From NCBI RefSeq assembly GCF_040706615.1, contig NZ_JAPDRF010000003.1, positions 310,001-374,000 on the forward strand: DNA of 64,000 bases, read 5' to 3'. Position 1 is the stretch's first letter; every line of letters starts with the position of its first letter. Of the stretch, positions 20,268-30,673 are shown one piece after another. Made by a program: the position numbers and the translations under genes. The notes beneath the pieces are model-generated. The model was not told the DNA's origin, did not search any database, and was given only the letters and a program-made list of their open reading frames with translations. This stretch comes from Lentisalinibacter sediminis (GTDB taxonomy: Bacteria; Pseudomonadota; Gammaproteobacteria; Steroidobacterales; Woeseiaceae).

Positions 20268-21812
20268 ATGCGACGCCTGAGTCTGACCGATACCGGCTTC
20301 CTCATCGCGGAGAACCGGCAGGTGCCGATGCACGTCGCGGGACTGCACCTGTTCACGCTGCCGGACGATGCGGACGAGTATCGGTTCCTGCATTCCCTGG
20401 CCGAGAATCTGCGGGCGACCGGGGAGTTGCAGCCGCCCTTCGGCGAGCGGCTGAAGTTCGGCCCGCTGGGTCCCTTCGGACCGGTCTACTGGGAAGCGGA
20501 CGACGGCCTCGACATCGACTTCCACATACGCCATTCGGCCCTGCCGGAGCCGGGACGTTACCGGGAGCTGTTCGCGCTCGTCTCCCGCCTGCACAGCGTC
20601 TTGCTGGACCGGAACCGTCCGCTGTGGGAGATCCACCTGATCGAGGGCCTGCAGAACCGGCAGTTCGCCGCCTACTGGAAATTCCACCATGCCGCCGTCG
20701 ACGGGGTCCGTGGCATCCAGCTCACGCAGAGCATGTACTCGCCGGACCCGGATGCGCGGATGCCCTACTCGCCCCTTTCCGTCGAAGCCGCCGAAACCTA
20801 CCAGAAGGGGCTCGGCGTCAGCCCGCTGCAGGCAGAGCCGCCGACGCCCCTCGAACTCCGGAACGCGGCCGAATTCCTGAAGGCCGGGCTGGGCAGCAGC
20901 GGCCACATCCTGGGTGCGCTGCGTCGCGTGGCGGGCGCCTGGGCCGACCCGGACAGCCCGCTGATGGTGCCCTGGCGCCGCGTGCCCCACTCGCCCATCA
21001 ACACGAGGATCGGGGGTGCGCGCCGTTTCGTCGCCCAGTCCTGGCCGTTCGCCCGCATCCGGGCGGTGGGCAAGGCGCTGGACGGCACCTTCAACGATGC
21101 CGTGCTGGCCATGTGCTCCGGCGCGCTGAGGCGCTACCTCATGGGCGCAGGGGAGCTGCCCGGGGAGTCGCTGAAGGCCATGGTGCCGATATCGCTGCGC
21201 CGTCCGGACGATCTCGACTCCTCCAACGCGGTCGGTGCCATCAGCGCCGATCTGGCGACGAACGTCGCCGACCCGGTGCAACGATTCGGCGCAATCCAGG
21301 CCTCAATGATCGCCGGCAAGCGGATGTTCCAGGAACTCTCGGCCAGCGAGGCCCAGATCGTCATGCAGATGCTGCAGATGCCGCTGCTGTTCCTCGACCG
21401 GCTCGGCCTCACGGCGAAGTTCCCGCCCTACAGTACGGTGATCTCCAACGTGCCGGGGCCCCGTCAGCAGTTGTACTGGAGCGGCGCGCGGCTGGAAGGC
21501 ATCTATCCGGCCTCCATCGTGCTGGACGGCTTCGCCCTGAATATCACCCTCGTCACCCTGGCCGACCACGTGGACTTTGGCATCACCGCCTGCCACCGCA
21601 CGCTGCCCCAGGTGCAACGCTTCATCGATCATCTCGAGGATGCGCTGGCGGAACTGGAAGAGGCCACCGGCCTGCGTCCGGCAACGCTGCCTGCGGCGCC
21701 GCGGAAGAGACAGCGTACGAAGAAACGGAGCAAAAAGAAGCGGTCGACAGGAAAGAAGAAGACCGCCGCCAAGAAATCCGGGACGACCGTGGCGGCTGAC
21801 AAGACCGACTAA
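20268..21812 (+). CDS. Wax ester synthase / acyl-CoA:diacylglycerol acyltransferase (WS/DGAT)
   Basis: 514 residues. Bacterial WS/DGAT enzymes esterify long-chain alcohols or diacylglycerol with acyl-CoA and initiate lipid inclusions at the inner membrane. The catalytic HHxxxDG is FHHAAVDGVRG near residue 140. Other family blocks are PLWEIHLIEGL, NDAVLAMCSGALRRYL, SNVPGPRQQLYWSGARLEG and the C-terminal region around ALNITLVTLADHVDFGI. The last 36 residues are an unusual tail with 12 Lys and 5 Arg plus Ala/Thr, like histone H1 or PhaM-type tails. GGGGGAGG lies just before the ATG. With the glycogen genes this suggests two carbon stores side by side. Confidence 0.92.
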   Translation: MRRLSLTDTGFLIAENRQVPMHVAGLHLFTLPDDADEYRFLHSLAENLRATGELQPPFGERLKFGPLGPFGPVYWEADDGLDIDFHIRHSALPEPGRYRELFALVSRLHSVLLDRNRPLWEIHLIEGLQNRQFAAYWKFHHAAVDGVRGIQLTQSMYSPDPDARMPYSPLSVEAAETYQKGLGVSPLQAEPPTPLELRNAAEFLKAGLGSSGHILGALRRVAGAWADPDSPLMVPWRRVPHSPINTRIGGARRFVAQSWPFARIRAVGKALDGTFNDAVLAMCSGALRRYLMGAGELPGESLKAMVPISLRRPDDLDSSNAVGAISADLATNVADPVQRFGAIQASMIAGKRMFQELSASEAQIVMQMLQMPLLFLDRLGLTAKFPPYSTVISNVPGPRQQLYWSGARLEGIYPASIVLDGFALNITLVTLADHVDFGITACHRTLPQVQRFIDHLEDALAELEEATGLRPATLPAAPRKRQRTKKRSKKKRSTGKKKTAAKKSGTTVAADKTD

Positions 21813-21912
21813 CCCCGCCGTCTTTTGCGCAGCCACGACCTTCGATATCAATCACTCGAGATCGGCCCGCGGCAGACAGCATCCGACGGTCGCATCAACA
21901 GAGGTTTTCTGC

Positions 21913-22470
21913 ATGAAGAAGCTTGTTTTTCTTTCCGTACTGTGTACGCCTGCCCTGGCGCTCGCACAGGACCCCGGTCGCGACGACCTGAGCTACACCT
22001 ACGCGGAACTGCGCTACGTGGACGTCGACGAGAACGGCGGCGACGGGCTGCGCTTCAACGGCAGCTACGATCTCGGCAACAACTGGATCATCGTCGGCGG
22101 CATCACGAGTCTGGAGTTCAATCAGAACGTCGACTACACGACGATCGAGCTCGGCGGCGGCTACGTCTATCCCTACAACGACGATTTCGACCTGGTGGCG
22201 ACCGCACGCTTCATCGATGCCGAAATCGACACGCCGGTGGGTGACGCCGACGACAGCGGGCTCGGCCTGTCGGCCGGATTGCGCGGGCTGATTGCGCCGC
22301 AGTTCGAAGTGCGCGGTTCCGTAAATTACGTGAACATCGACGAGAGCGACACCTACCTCGAACTGGCGGGCGACTACTACTTCACGCCGCGGTTCGCGGC
22401 GGGCCTCAGTCTCGAGTTCGCGGGCGACAGCGACCTGCTGACACTGGGCGGTCGCTGGTTCTTCCGGTAA
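21913..22470 (+). CDS. Small outer-membrane beta-barrel protein, Ax21-like
   Basis: 185 residues with a signal peptide (MKKLVFLSVLCTPALALAQ, cleavage after Ala-Gln region about residue 19). The mature part alternates Tyr/Phe/Gly strands (YTYAELRYVDV, LELAGDYYF, LTLGGRWFFR) and ends in an aromatic then Arg, as expected of a small eight-stranded porin-like barrel related to Ax21/opacity proteins. AGAGG lies eight bases before the ATG. An in-frame start at 21577 would lie inside the WS/DGAT gene and is rejected because the signal peptide begins at 21913. Function unknown. Confidence 0.8.
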   Translation: MKKLVFLSVLCTPALALAQDPGRDDLSYTYAELRYVDVDENGGDGLRFNGSYDLGNNWIIVGGITSLEFNQNVDYTTIELGGGYVYPYNDDFDLVATARFIDAEIDTPVGDADDSGLGLSAGLRGLIAPQFEVRGSVNYVNIDESDTYLELAGDYYFTPRFAAGLSLEFAGDSDLLTLGGRWFFR

Positions 22471-22480
22471 CCGGACCGGG

Positions 22481-22506
22481 GAGCGCCCGCCGGCCGGCGG
22501 GCGCTC
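22481..22506. terminator. Hairpin terminator after the Ax21-like gene
   Basis: A perfect 11-bp stem GAGCGCCCGCC around GGCC, followed by cattctcttct, a pyrimidine-rich but weak T-tract. It lies between two convergent genes and could stop transcription from both sides. Confidence 0.6.
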
Positions 22507-22533
22507 CATTCTCTTCTATCGGGACACTGCGGC

Positions 22534-22917
22534 TCAGCGCGGCGCCGTGCCGATATCCTGATAGAACATCAACGCGTTGTCGTCCGGGTCGTAGAAAGTC
22601 AGCAGCCGCACCATCTCCTCGATAGTGACGATCTCGCCGTCGATGCGGATCCCCTGCTGCTCCAGAAAACGCTTCGCCGCCTCGATGTCCTGCACACCGA
22701 ATGTCGGCGTCGCACCGCCGGGCTTGGGCTTCTCGACGACGCCGAGCCCGACGTTGACCTTCTGCACCGGCGAAGCCATCTCGCACCAGCCCATGTCGTC
22801 CATCCGGTAGAGCAGCTCCATGCCGAGGTTCTCTGCATACCAGCGGATGGAGGCATCGAGATCCCGCACGGGCATCGAGAGTGTCAGGCCGCCGTCGAAG
22901 TCTATTCTTGTTGTCAT
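22534..22917 (-). CDS. VOC/glyoxalase-bleomycin resistance family protein
   Basis: 127-residue single-module vicinal-oxygen-chelate protein. The N-terminal half reads LTLSMPVRDLDASIRWYAENLGMEL, the typical first beta-alpha unit. The C-terminal half contains TPTFGVQDIEAAKRFL and ends with LTFYDPDDNALMFYQ, the usual Asp-Pro-(Asp/Glu)-Asn-x-(Leu/Phe) block. These domains act in detoxification, antibiotic binding or dioxygenation; the substrate is unknown. ATG 22917 has AGGAG six bases before it; the longer form from 22947 lacks such a site. It is divergent from an HxlR regulator that probably controls it. Confidence 0.85.
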   Translation of the reverse strand: MTTRIDFDGGLTLSMPVRDLDASIRWYAENLGMELLYRMDDMGWCEMASPVQKVNVGLGVVEKPKPGGATPTFGVQDIEAAKRFLEQQGIRIDGEIVTIEEMVRLLTFYDPDDNALMFYQDIGTAPR

Positions 22918-22954
22918 GTCATGCTCCTGCGGTGTTTTGTAGTTCAATTTTTAT

Positions 22955-22977
22955 ACTTGATATATAATTAGTCAAGT
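22955..22977. promoter_or_regulatory. Inverted repeat operator in the VOC/hxlR intergenic region
   Basis: ACTTGA (22955-22960) and TCAAGT (22972-22977) flank 11 AT-rich bases that contain TATAAT (22963-22968), a -10 element pointing at the HxlR gene. The right arm abuts its ATG (22979). No Shine-Dalgarno precedes that ATG, so the regulator mRNA may be almost leaderless. This is likely the autoregulated operator of the HxlR protein. Confidence 0.55.
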
Positions 22978-22978
22978 C

Positions 22979-23551
22979 ATGACGGATGCGAACGAAAACC
23001 CGGGGAACGGGCCGGCCATCGAACCCCTGCTGCACCTGGTGGCGCGGCGCTGGAGCATCCCGGTACTCGCCCGTCTTCATGGCGCCGGCGGCGGCGCGAG
23101 ATTCGTCATGCTGGCACGCGCTCTCGGGGTGAGCCGGGCGTCCCTGAGTGCGACGCTGAATCACCTGATCGCCCTCGGCCTGGTCCGCCGCAACACCGGA
23201 CACGGCCATCCGATGCGACCGGAATACCTGCTTACGGATGCGGGCACGGCGCTCGCGCGCCACTGTGCCGCGCTGGACCACACGGTGGCACGCAACGGCG
23301 GTCCAGACCTGGCCTATCGGAAATGGACGCTGCCCCTGGTGACGGCGATCGGCGACGAGCACGTACGCTTCCGGGATCTCCGCGCCAGGCTGGCCGAGGC
23401 GACACCACGCGCAATCACTATCGGCCTGAAGCAGATGGTGGAAGAACGCTGGGTGGACCGCTCTCTGATCGATGACTACCCGCCGGCCGCCGGCTATCAC
23501 CTGCTGCCCCGCGGCGAGCGGGTCTGGTCACGCCTGCAACCGTTCTGCTGA
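22979..23551 (+). CDS. HxlR-family winged-helix transcriptional regulator
   Basis: 190 residues. The first winged helix (about 15-95) reads LLHLVARRWSIPVLARL, FVMLARALGVSRASLSATLNHLIALGLVRR and PEYLLTDAGTALA, the HxlR/MarR-like layout. A second similar unit follows (about 105-190: KWTLPLVTAI, FRDLRARLAE, AITIGLKQMVEERWV, GYHLLPRGERVW), so the protein looks like a fused HxlR tandem rather than the usual single domain that dimerises. HxlR proteins sense reactive electrophiles or redox stress in several systems. Divergent from the VOC gene, with an inverted repeat between them. Confidence 0.85.
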   Translation: MTDANENPGNGPAIEPLLHLVARRWSIPVLARLHGAGGGARFVMLARALGVSRASLSATLNHLIALGLVRRNTGHGHPMRPEYLLTDAGTALARHCAALDHTVARNGGPDLAYRKWTLPLVTAIGDEHVRFRDLRARLAEATPRAITIGLKQMVEERWVDRSLIDDYPPAAGYHLLPRGERVWSRLQPFC

Positions 23552-23556
23552 CGCTC

Positions 23557-24651
23557 TCAACCATTCTGCCCTGTCTGCAGGACCGACGCGCCGGCGCGCC
23601 GTGACGGCCGCCGGACCCGGCGGCCGCGCAGGAACAACAGGGCGCCGCTGGCCCCGATGTAGAGCAGGCTGAGTGAGAGCACCGTCAGCAGGAACCGGTA
23701 GCCCGGCCAGCCCGTCTTGCCGGCATGCAGTGGGTACAGGGCGTCGAATACGGCGGGTCCCGGCCCTCGCCCGGTCGCGTCGATGACCTCGAGAATCTCG
23801 CCGGACGCGGGATGCAGCACCAGATAGCTGCGGCCGTTCGGATGCAGCTCGCCCTCGTTGCGCAGACGGACCAGTACCGGAGCATCGGACTGCCGCGGCG
23901 GTGAGACGAATCGCACGGTCCCGGCCGGGAAAGCCTCGCCGGCCGCATCGAGCACCTGCTGCCAGTCGGTCCGCCCGGCATCTCCCTCCACCGTCGCCAC
24001 GGACGGCGCGAGCGGAGGCTGCGCGCCGAGTACTGCGTTCAGCGACGACTGGAACGGCCCGGGGAACACCATCGCCACGCCGGTGACGACCAGTCCGGCG
24101 AACAGCAGGCCGAGTGTCGCGCCCTGGGCCGCATGGCCGCGCAGGAGGTAGCGGGACTCGGTGTTACGGGGCCAGAAATAGCGCAGCCGGAAGATATTGC
24201 GCCGGCGCACCCAGAGCCATACGCCGGAGACCAGGCTGACGAGTACGAGACAGCCGAGAACCCCGACGAGTGTGTGCCCCGTATCTCCCGCCAGCAGATA
24301 CGCATGCAGCTCGAACAGAAAGGCGGGCAGGCTGTCGCTCCAGCCCCACTCAGCGACCAGCGCGCCGGTCTCCGGGTGATAGAGCCTCTCGCCGCCATCG
24401 GTCAGGTAGGCATGATAGGCGGGACGCGCCGGCCGCGGCATGGCGAGCGCCGAGAGCCGCCCTTCCGTGGCGGCGGCGATGCGGGCGATGACTTCGGCGT
24501 CCGGCGTCTCCGCCGGCAGCGTCTCCGGCAGCTGCGGATAGCGCCAGTCGACGTATTCGTCGGCCCAGAGCAGCGCGAGCCCGCTCAGGGTCGCCACCGC
24601 CAGCCAGGCGGCGATGACGACCCCGAGCCAGCGGTGCAGCCGGCGGATCAT
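23557..24651 (-). CDS. PepSY-associated membrane protein, iron-regulated type
   Basis: 364 residues, inner membrane. The N-terminal helix LHRWLGVVIAAWLAVATLSG carries the conserved His-Arg-Trp-x-Gly start of PepSY-TM proteins. Further helices lie at VGVLGCLVLVSLVSGVWLWV, LGLLFAGLVVTGVAMVF and YRFLLTVLSLSLLYIGASG. Between them are periplasmic loops with DGGERLYHPETGALV and LVLHPASGEILEVIDATG, which have the PepSY-type beta layout. Such proteins sit beside TonB-dependent siderophore receptors and are thought to act in ferric-siderophore reduction. The start lies 4 bp after the receptor stop, so both form one operon. Confidence 0.85.
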   Translation of the reverse strand: MIRRLHRWLGVVIAAWLAVATLSGLALLWADEYVDWRYPQLPETLPAETPDAEVIARIAAATEGRLSALAMPRPARPAYHAYLTDGGERLYHPETGALVAEWGWSDSLPAFLFELHAYLLAGDTGHTLVGVLGCLVLVSLVSGVWLWVRRRNIFRLRYFWPRNTESRYLLRGHAAQGATLGLLFAGLVVTGVAMVFPGPFQSSLNAVLGAQPPLAPSVATVEGDAGRTDWQQVLDAAGEAFPAGTVRFVSPPRQSDAPVLVRLRNEGELHPNGRSYLVLHPASGEILEVIDATGRGPGPAVFDALYPLHAGKTGWPGYRFLLTVLSLSLLYIGASGALLFLRGRRVRRPSRRAGASVLQTGQNG

Positions 24652-24655
24652 CCGC

Positions 24656-26812
24656 TCAGAATGCCCGTTGCCACCCGAAGGTCAGGGTGCGGCCGTTGCC
24701 GGCGAAATAGGTATCGGACCGCTGGAAGGGCTCGGTCTGCGCGAAGTAGGTGAAGTAGTCCTCGTTCAGCAGGTTCTCGATGGCCACGGAGAAGACGCCG
24801 TAGTCCGACTGCCAGCTCACGAAGGCATCGGCCAGCGTATAGCCGTCGAAGTCGGCGGCGTCCGCGGGCGCGCCCGGGCCGTCGAAGCTGCGGTCTTCCA
24901 GCCGCGCCGCCTGCAGCCGCCAGCGGATGTCCTCGCGGAAACGGCCTTCGGCGTAGACGTTCAGGCGGTCCGGCCCGATGTTCAGGCCGTCCAGGTCGCT
25001 GTCCACGGAGCCGTCGCCGTCGGAATCGAAGCGGCCGTCGATGCGGCTGTAGTTCGCCCCGACGCTGAGCCTGTCGCTGACCGCGTAGTCGAGGGCGAAC
25101 TCGATACCCTCGATCTCGGTGCGCTGGCGCTGAACCTCGAAGATACCGGCCTCGTTGCTGAGCAGCCGCGAGCCGTTGTCGGCCGTCGATTCGTAGTAGG
25201 TGGCGCGGGCCGTCAGCCGGCCGTCGCCGTATTCCACGCCCACCTCGGTGTTGTCGGTGACGATCGGCTCCACCGCGAGCAGGCCGTCCACGTCCAGACC
25301 GGGCGTCGAGACGCCGCGCAGTACCCGGCCGACGTCGGGCATGGTGAAGGCTTCGGCGGCGGCCGCATACAGCGTCCAGCTGTCGGTCAGGCGCCAGATC
25401 GCGCCCGCGTTGAACAGGGTCTCGTCGAACTCGGGCTCGCCGCCTGCCACGAAGGTGCTGCCGGCCGAGGCGATGGTGGTGTAGTCGTCCACCTCCAGAC
25501 TCGCGTTCTCCTGCCGCGCGCCGCCGGAGAGCGTAAAGACCTCGTTGATGGTCCAGCCCAGCTGCAGGAACGGCGAGACGGTCTCGAACCGGGTCTCCGG
25601 CACCCACTCGCGGCCACTGCGCGCCAGTTCCTGGGCCGAGTCGTCGCGGAACCAGTCCACGCCCGCAGTGAAGTTGAGGTCCGGGTCAACGAACGCGCGG
25701 TTCCAGGTGGTCTTCAGACCGTTCTTGTCCGAGACGATCTCCGACTGGTCGAGAAACGGCCCGCCGTCCGGCGTGAGGCGGAAGAAGTCGCCGAAGGTGC
25801 CGCCCTCGAACAGCGCGGAGTAACTCTGGTCGTAGACCTGGGCTTCGAGGCTGCCACCCAGCACGCCGTCCTGGCGCCAGGTCAGGGAGACGGTCGTCAC
25901 CTCGTTGCTGGCCGGATCACCCACCTCTGCGGAGGGATCTCCCTCTTCGGTGCCGGTCGGAATACCCGCCGCCCGGTCGCCGGGCACGCTGCGGAAATCG
26001 CCGTTGCGCTCCAGGTCGAAGTCGCTGACCAGCAGGGTCAGCGTGGCGTCGTCGGTCACCCGCCATTCACCCTTGCCGAACAGGCCGAGGGAGGTCGAGT
26101 CCATGATGTCGCCCTGGGTGGGATAAAGGCCCACCGGGTCCCCGTCCGCGTCGAGAAACAGTCCCCGGTCGTGGTAAGCGAAGCCGACGATGAAGTCGAA
26201 CGCGTCGGTGCCACGACCGGTGGTGGCCGCGATCTTGTAGCCGTAGGCGTCGGAATCCAGGTCGTCGGCCGTCGTGAGGCGAGCCCGCAGGTCGGTCTGC
26301 CAGGCATCGCCGGACACCGGCGCGCGGGTCACGGTGTTCACGACACCTCCGGTGGCGCCGACGCCCTGGATGGCATTCGAGCCGTTGATCACCTCGATAC
26401 GCTCGAGGAACGCCAGGTCGATGGTATGGCCGTCGCGCTGGCCGTCCCGCAGGGCGTTGTGCTGAGGCACGCCGTCGATCAGGTATAACGGGTTGCGGCC
26501 GCGCAGGGTCTCGCTGCGCCCTGTGAGCTTCTGGGAGCTGGGCGCGAAACCCGGCACCGCATTGGACAACACACTGGCGAGATCGTCGCTGATGGCCGAC
26601 TGGAGTTCGATGGTCTCCGCATCCAGGATGGTCAGCGTGCCGGGAATGGCGGTCGCAGGCTGCTGGACCCGGCTGGCGCTGACCACGATCTCCTCGATCA
26701 CGCCCTCCCCGGCGTCGGTCCCTGACTGTGCGGCTGCAGAGTCGGGGGTTCCTGCTCCTGCCGCCAGGACCAGGCATGCCAGTAGCCCGGGTCGGTTCAT
26801 GGATAAAGTCAT
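24656..26812 (-). CDS. TonB-dependent outer-membrane receptor
   Basis: 718 residues. A signal peptide (LLACLVLAAGAGTPDSAAAQ) is followed by a TonB-box-like segment EEIVVSASR and the plug domain (SSQKLTGRSETLRGRNPLYLIDGVP, LERIEVINGSNAIQGVGATGGVVN). The barrel ends in LTFGWQRAF with the terminal Phe expected for Bam insertion. It imports a ferric siderophore or similar ligand using TonB-ExbBD energy. ATG 26812 is chosen because GAGGA lies seven bases before it; the longer form from 26845 overlaps the promoter. A Fur-box-like sequence lies upstream, and the PepSY gene follows immediately. Confidence 0.93.
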   Translation of the reverse strand: MTLSMNRPGLLACLVLAAGAGTPDSAAAQSGTDAGEGVIEEIVVSASRVQQPATAIPGTLTILDAETIELQSAISDDLASVLSNAVPGFAPSSQKLTGRSETLRGRNPLYLIDGVPQHNALRDGQRDGHTIDLAFLERIEVINGSNAIQGVGATGGVVNTVTRAPVSGDAWQTDLRARLTTADDLDSDAYGYKIAATTGRGTDAFDFIVGFAYHDRGLFLDADGDPVGLYPTQGDIMDSTSLGLFGKGEWRVTDDATLTLLVSDFDLERNGDFRSVPGDRAAGIPTGTEEGDPSAEVGDPASNEVTTVSLTWRQDGVLGGSLEAQVYDQSYSALFEGGTFGDFFRLTPDGGPFLDQSEIVSDKNGLKTTWNRAFVDPDLNFTAGVDWFRDDSAQELARSGREWVPETRFETVSPFLQLGWTINEVFTLSGGARQENASLEVDDYTTIASAGSTFVAGGEPEFDETLFNAGAIWRLTDSWTLYAAAAEAFTMPDVGRVLRGVSTPGLDVDGLLAVEPIVTDNTEVGVEYGDGRLTARATYYESTADNGSRLLSNEAGIFEVQRQRTEIEGIEFALDYAVSDRLSVGANYSRIDGRFDSDGDGSVDSDLDGLNIGPDRLNVYAEGRFREDIRWRLQAARLEDRSFDGPGAPADAADFDGYTLADAFVSWQSDYGVFSVAIENLLNEDYFTYFAQTEPFQRSDTYFAGNGRTLTFGWQRAF

Positions 26813-26843
26813 CGTCGTTCCTCGCATTGTGTTGCCGGATGCC

Positions 26844-26863
26844 AATGCGAATACTTCTTATTT
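26844..26863 (-). promoter_or_regulatory. Fur box-like operator before the TonB receptor
   Basis: The + strand reads AATGCGAATACTTCTTATTT, a close relative of the proteobacterial Fur consensus of inverted NATAAT hexamers, 31 bp upstream of the receptor start. This predicts iron repression of the receptor/PepSY pair. The site also lies 88 bp upstream of the divergent GNAT gene. Confidence 0.55.
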
Positions 26864-26951
26864 CGCTAGTTGTTGTCAACTGCGGCTTCTACGGACCCAT
26901 CGCCACGGCTCCGCAACGAGATGGCAACACGGTTGCTGGTAGCATTCCGCC

Positions 26952-27662
26952 ATGAAATACACGCGGAATTACCGGGAACCGCACAAGCTCGACGACGGCA
27001 CCCCCATCGAGTTCCGTGCGGTGCAGCCGTGGCACAAGGCGATGCTGGCGGAGGGCTTCACCCGCCTCTCGCCCGAATCCCGCCGCCGGCGCTTTTTCAC
27101 GGGCAAGACCGGCCTGAGCGACGAGGAACTGCGCTACCTCACCGAGTTCGACGGCACGGACCACTACGCGCTGGGCGCCATGCTCCCCGCGAGCGGGCCG
27201 GGTGGCGACGACGAACCGCAGGGCATCGGCGTCGCCCGCTTCGTCCGCAGCGCCTCGGCGCCGGAGACGGCCGAGATCTCCATCGTCGTGGTGGACGACT
27301 GGCAGCACCGTGGCGTCGGCAAAGGTCTGCTGGAACGCATCGCCGGCGCCGCGGCCGAGCGGGGCATTCGCCGCATCCGCTCGGTGGCGCTAGCCGACAA
27401 CCCGGCCGTGCGCGAGCTTCTGGAGCGGCATACCGAGGGCCTGGAAGTGCGACGGTCGGAGCCGGGAGTGGTCGAGTTCAGCTTCCCGCTGACGATGCCG
27501 GTGAGCGAAGACATCTTCGATGCTCTTTTCTCGACCTTGCGCCTTGTCGCGCTGGGATCGTTCATCGTGCCGATCTGGTTCGGCGAGCAGACCGTGCGAC
27601 GCCTGCTGTCCCTGGGCCGGAACCGGCAACGCGATGCCGACGATACGCCGAACGACTCCTGA
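26952..27662 (+). CDS. GNAT-family N-acetyltransferase
   Basis: 236 residues. The acetyl-CoA-binding core is about 10-175: IEFRAVQPWHKAMLAEGF, FTRLSPESRRRRFF, then ISIVVVDDWQHRGVGKGLLERI, the Q/RxxGxG/A pyrophosphate loop, and RIRSVALADNPAVRELLERH. The first part resembles the GNAT domain found in protein lysine acetyltransferases of the Pat type, but no second domain is present. The C-terminal 60 residues hold a hydrophobic stretch (LRLVALGSFIVPIWFG) of unknown role. Substrate unknown. Divergent from the TonB receptor, convergent with iorA. Confidence 0.85.
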   Translation: MKYTRNYREPHKLDDGTPIEFRAVQPWHKAMLAEGFTRLSPESRRRRFFTGKTGLSDEELRYLTEFDGTDHYALGAMLPASGPGGDDEPQGIGVARFVRSASAPETAEISIVVVDDWQHRGVGKGLLERIAGAAAERGIRRIRSVALADNPAVRELLERHTEGLEVRRSEPGVVEFSFPLTMPVSEDIFDALFSTLRLVALGSFIVPIWFGEQTVRRLLSLGRNRQRDADDTPNDS

Positions 27663-27668
27663 GCCGTT

Positions 27669-27700
27669 CGGCCCTCCCGGGCCGATTGACGCCGATTGAC
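27669..27700. repeat. Short hairpin and tandem 10-bp repeat after the GNAT gene
   Basis: CGGCCC-tccc-GGGCCG (27669-27684) could act as a weak terminator but has no T-tract. GCCGATTGAC occurs twice in tandem at 27681-27700, overlapping the hairpin arm. Confidence 0.4.
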
Positions 27701-27769
27701 GCTGAGCGAGGTCGATCTAGGCCGCGGATCGCGCCGGCGCGCCTCGCAGGCCCGGCTGCTCTCCGGGGC

Positions 27770-28224
27770 CTAACCCAGCGAGGCGGCCGCGTCCTTGATG
27801 GCGCGGCGGATGCGCACGTAGGTGGCGCAGCGGCAGAGGTTGCCGTCCATGGCCTCGTCGATGTCCTTGTCGCTCGGCTTCGGATTCTTCTTCAGCAGAT
27901 CGACGGCGGACATGATCTGGCCGGACTGGCAGTAGCCGCACTGGGGCACGTCTATCGCCTGCCAGGCCGCGCGGATGGCATCGGCCTCGGGGCCCTCGAC
28001 GCCCTCGATGGTCGTGACGCTAGAATCGGCGACGCTGCCCACCGGGGTCACGCAGGCGCGCCGCGCCTTGCCGTCCACGTAGACGACACAGGCGCCGCAC
28101 TGGGAGATGCCGCAGCCGTACTTCGTGCCGGTCAGCTGCAGCCGGTCACGCAGTGCCCACAGCAGCGGCATCTCGCTCGGGACGTCGAGTTCGACGGATT
28201 CACCGTTGACGTTCAGTTTTGTGC

Positions 28225-28228
<4 letters not shown>
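27770..28228 (-). CDS. iorA: Isoquinoline 1-oxidoreductase-type small subunit, two [2Fe-2S] clusters
   Basis: 152 residues, the iron-sulfur subunit of a molybdenum hydroxylase. The plant-type [2Fe-2S] motif is CGISQCGACVVYVDG with a later Cys (ARRAC). The second cluster domain has CGYCQSGQI and LCRCATYVRIRRAI. It passes electrons from the molybdenum subunit. Its ATG overlaps the stop of the large-subunit gene by 4 nt, so the two are translationally coupled. There is no FAD subunit gene nearby, in line with IorAB-type enzymes that use another acceptor. The real substrate is unknown. Confidence 0.92.
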
Positions 28229-30597
<2,369 letters not shown>

Positions 30598-30673
30598 GGC
30601 AGACTCCCTGTGTCGCGGTGCATCAAAACGCCTCGGCGCTTCGCCACAACATAACATGCCGTCGCCGTCCGGA

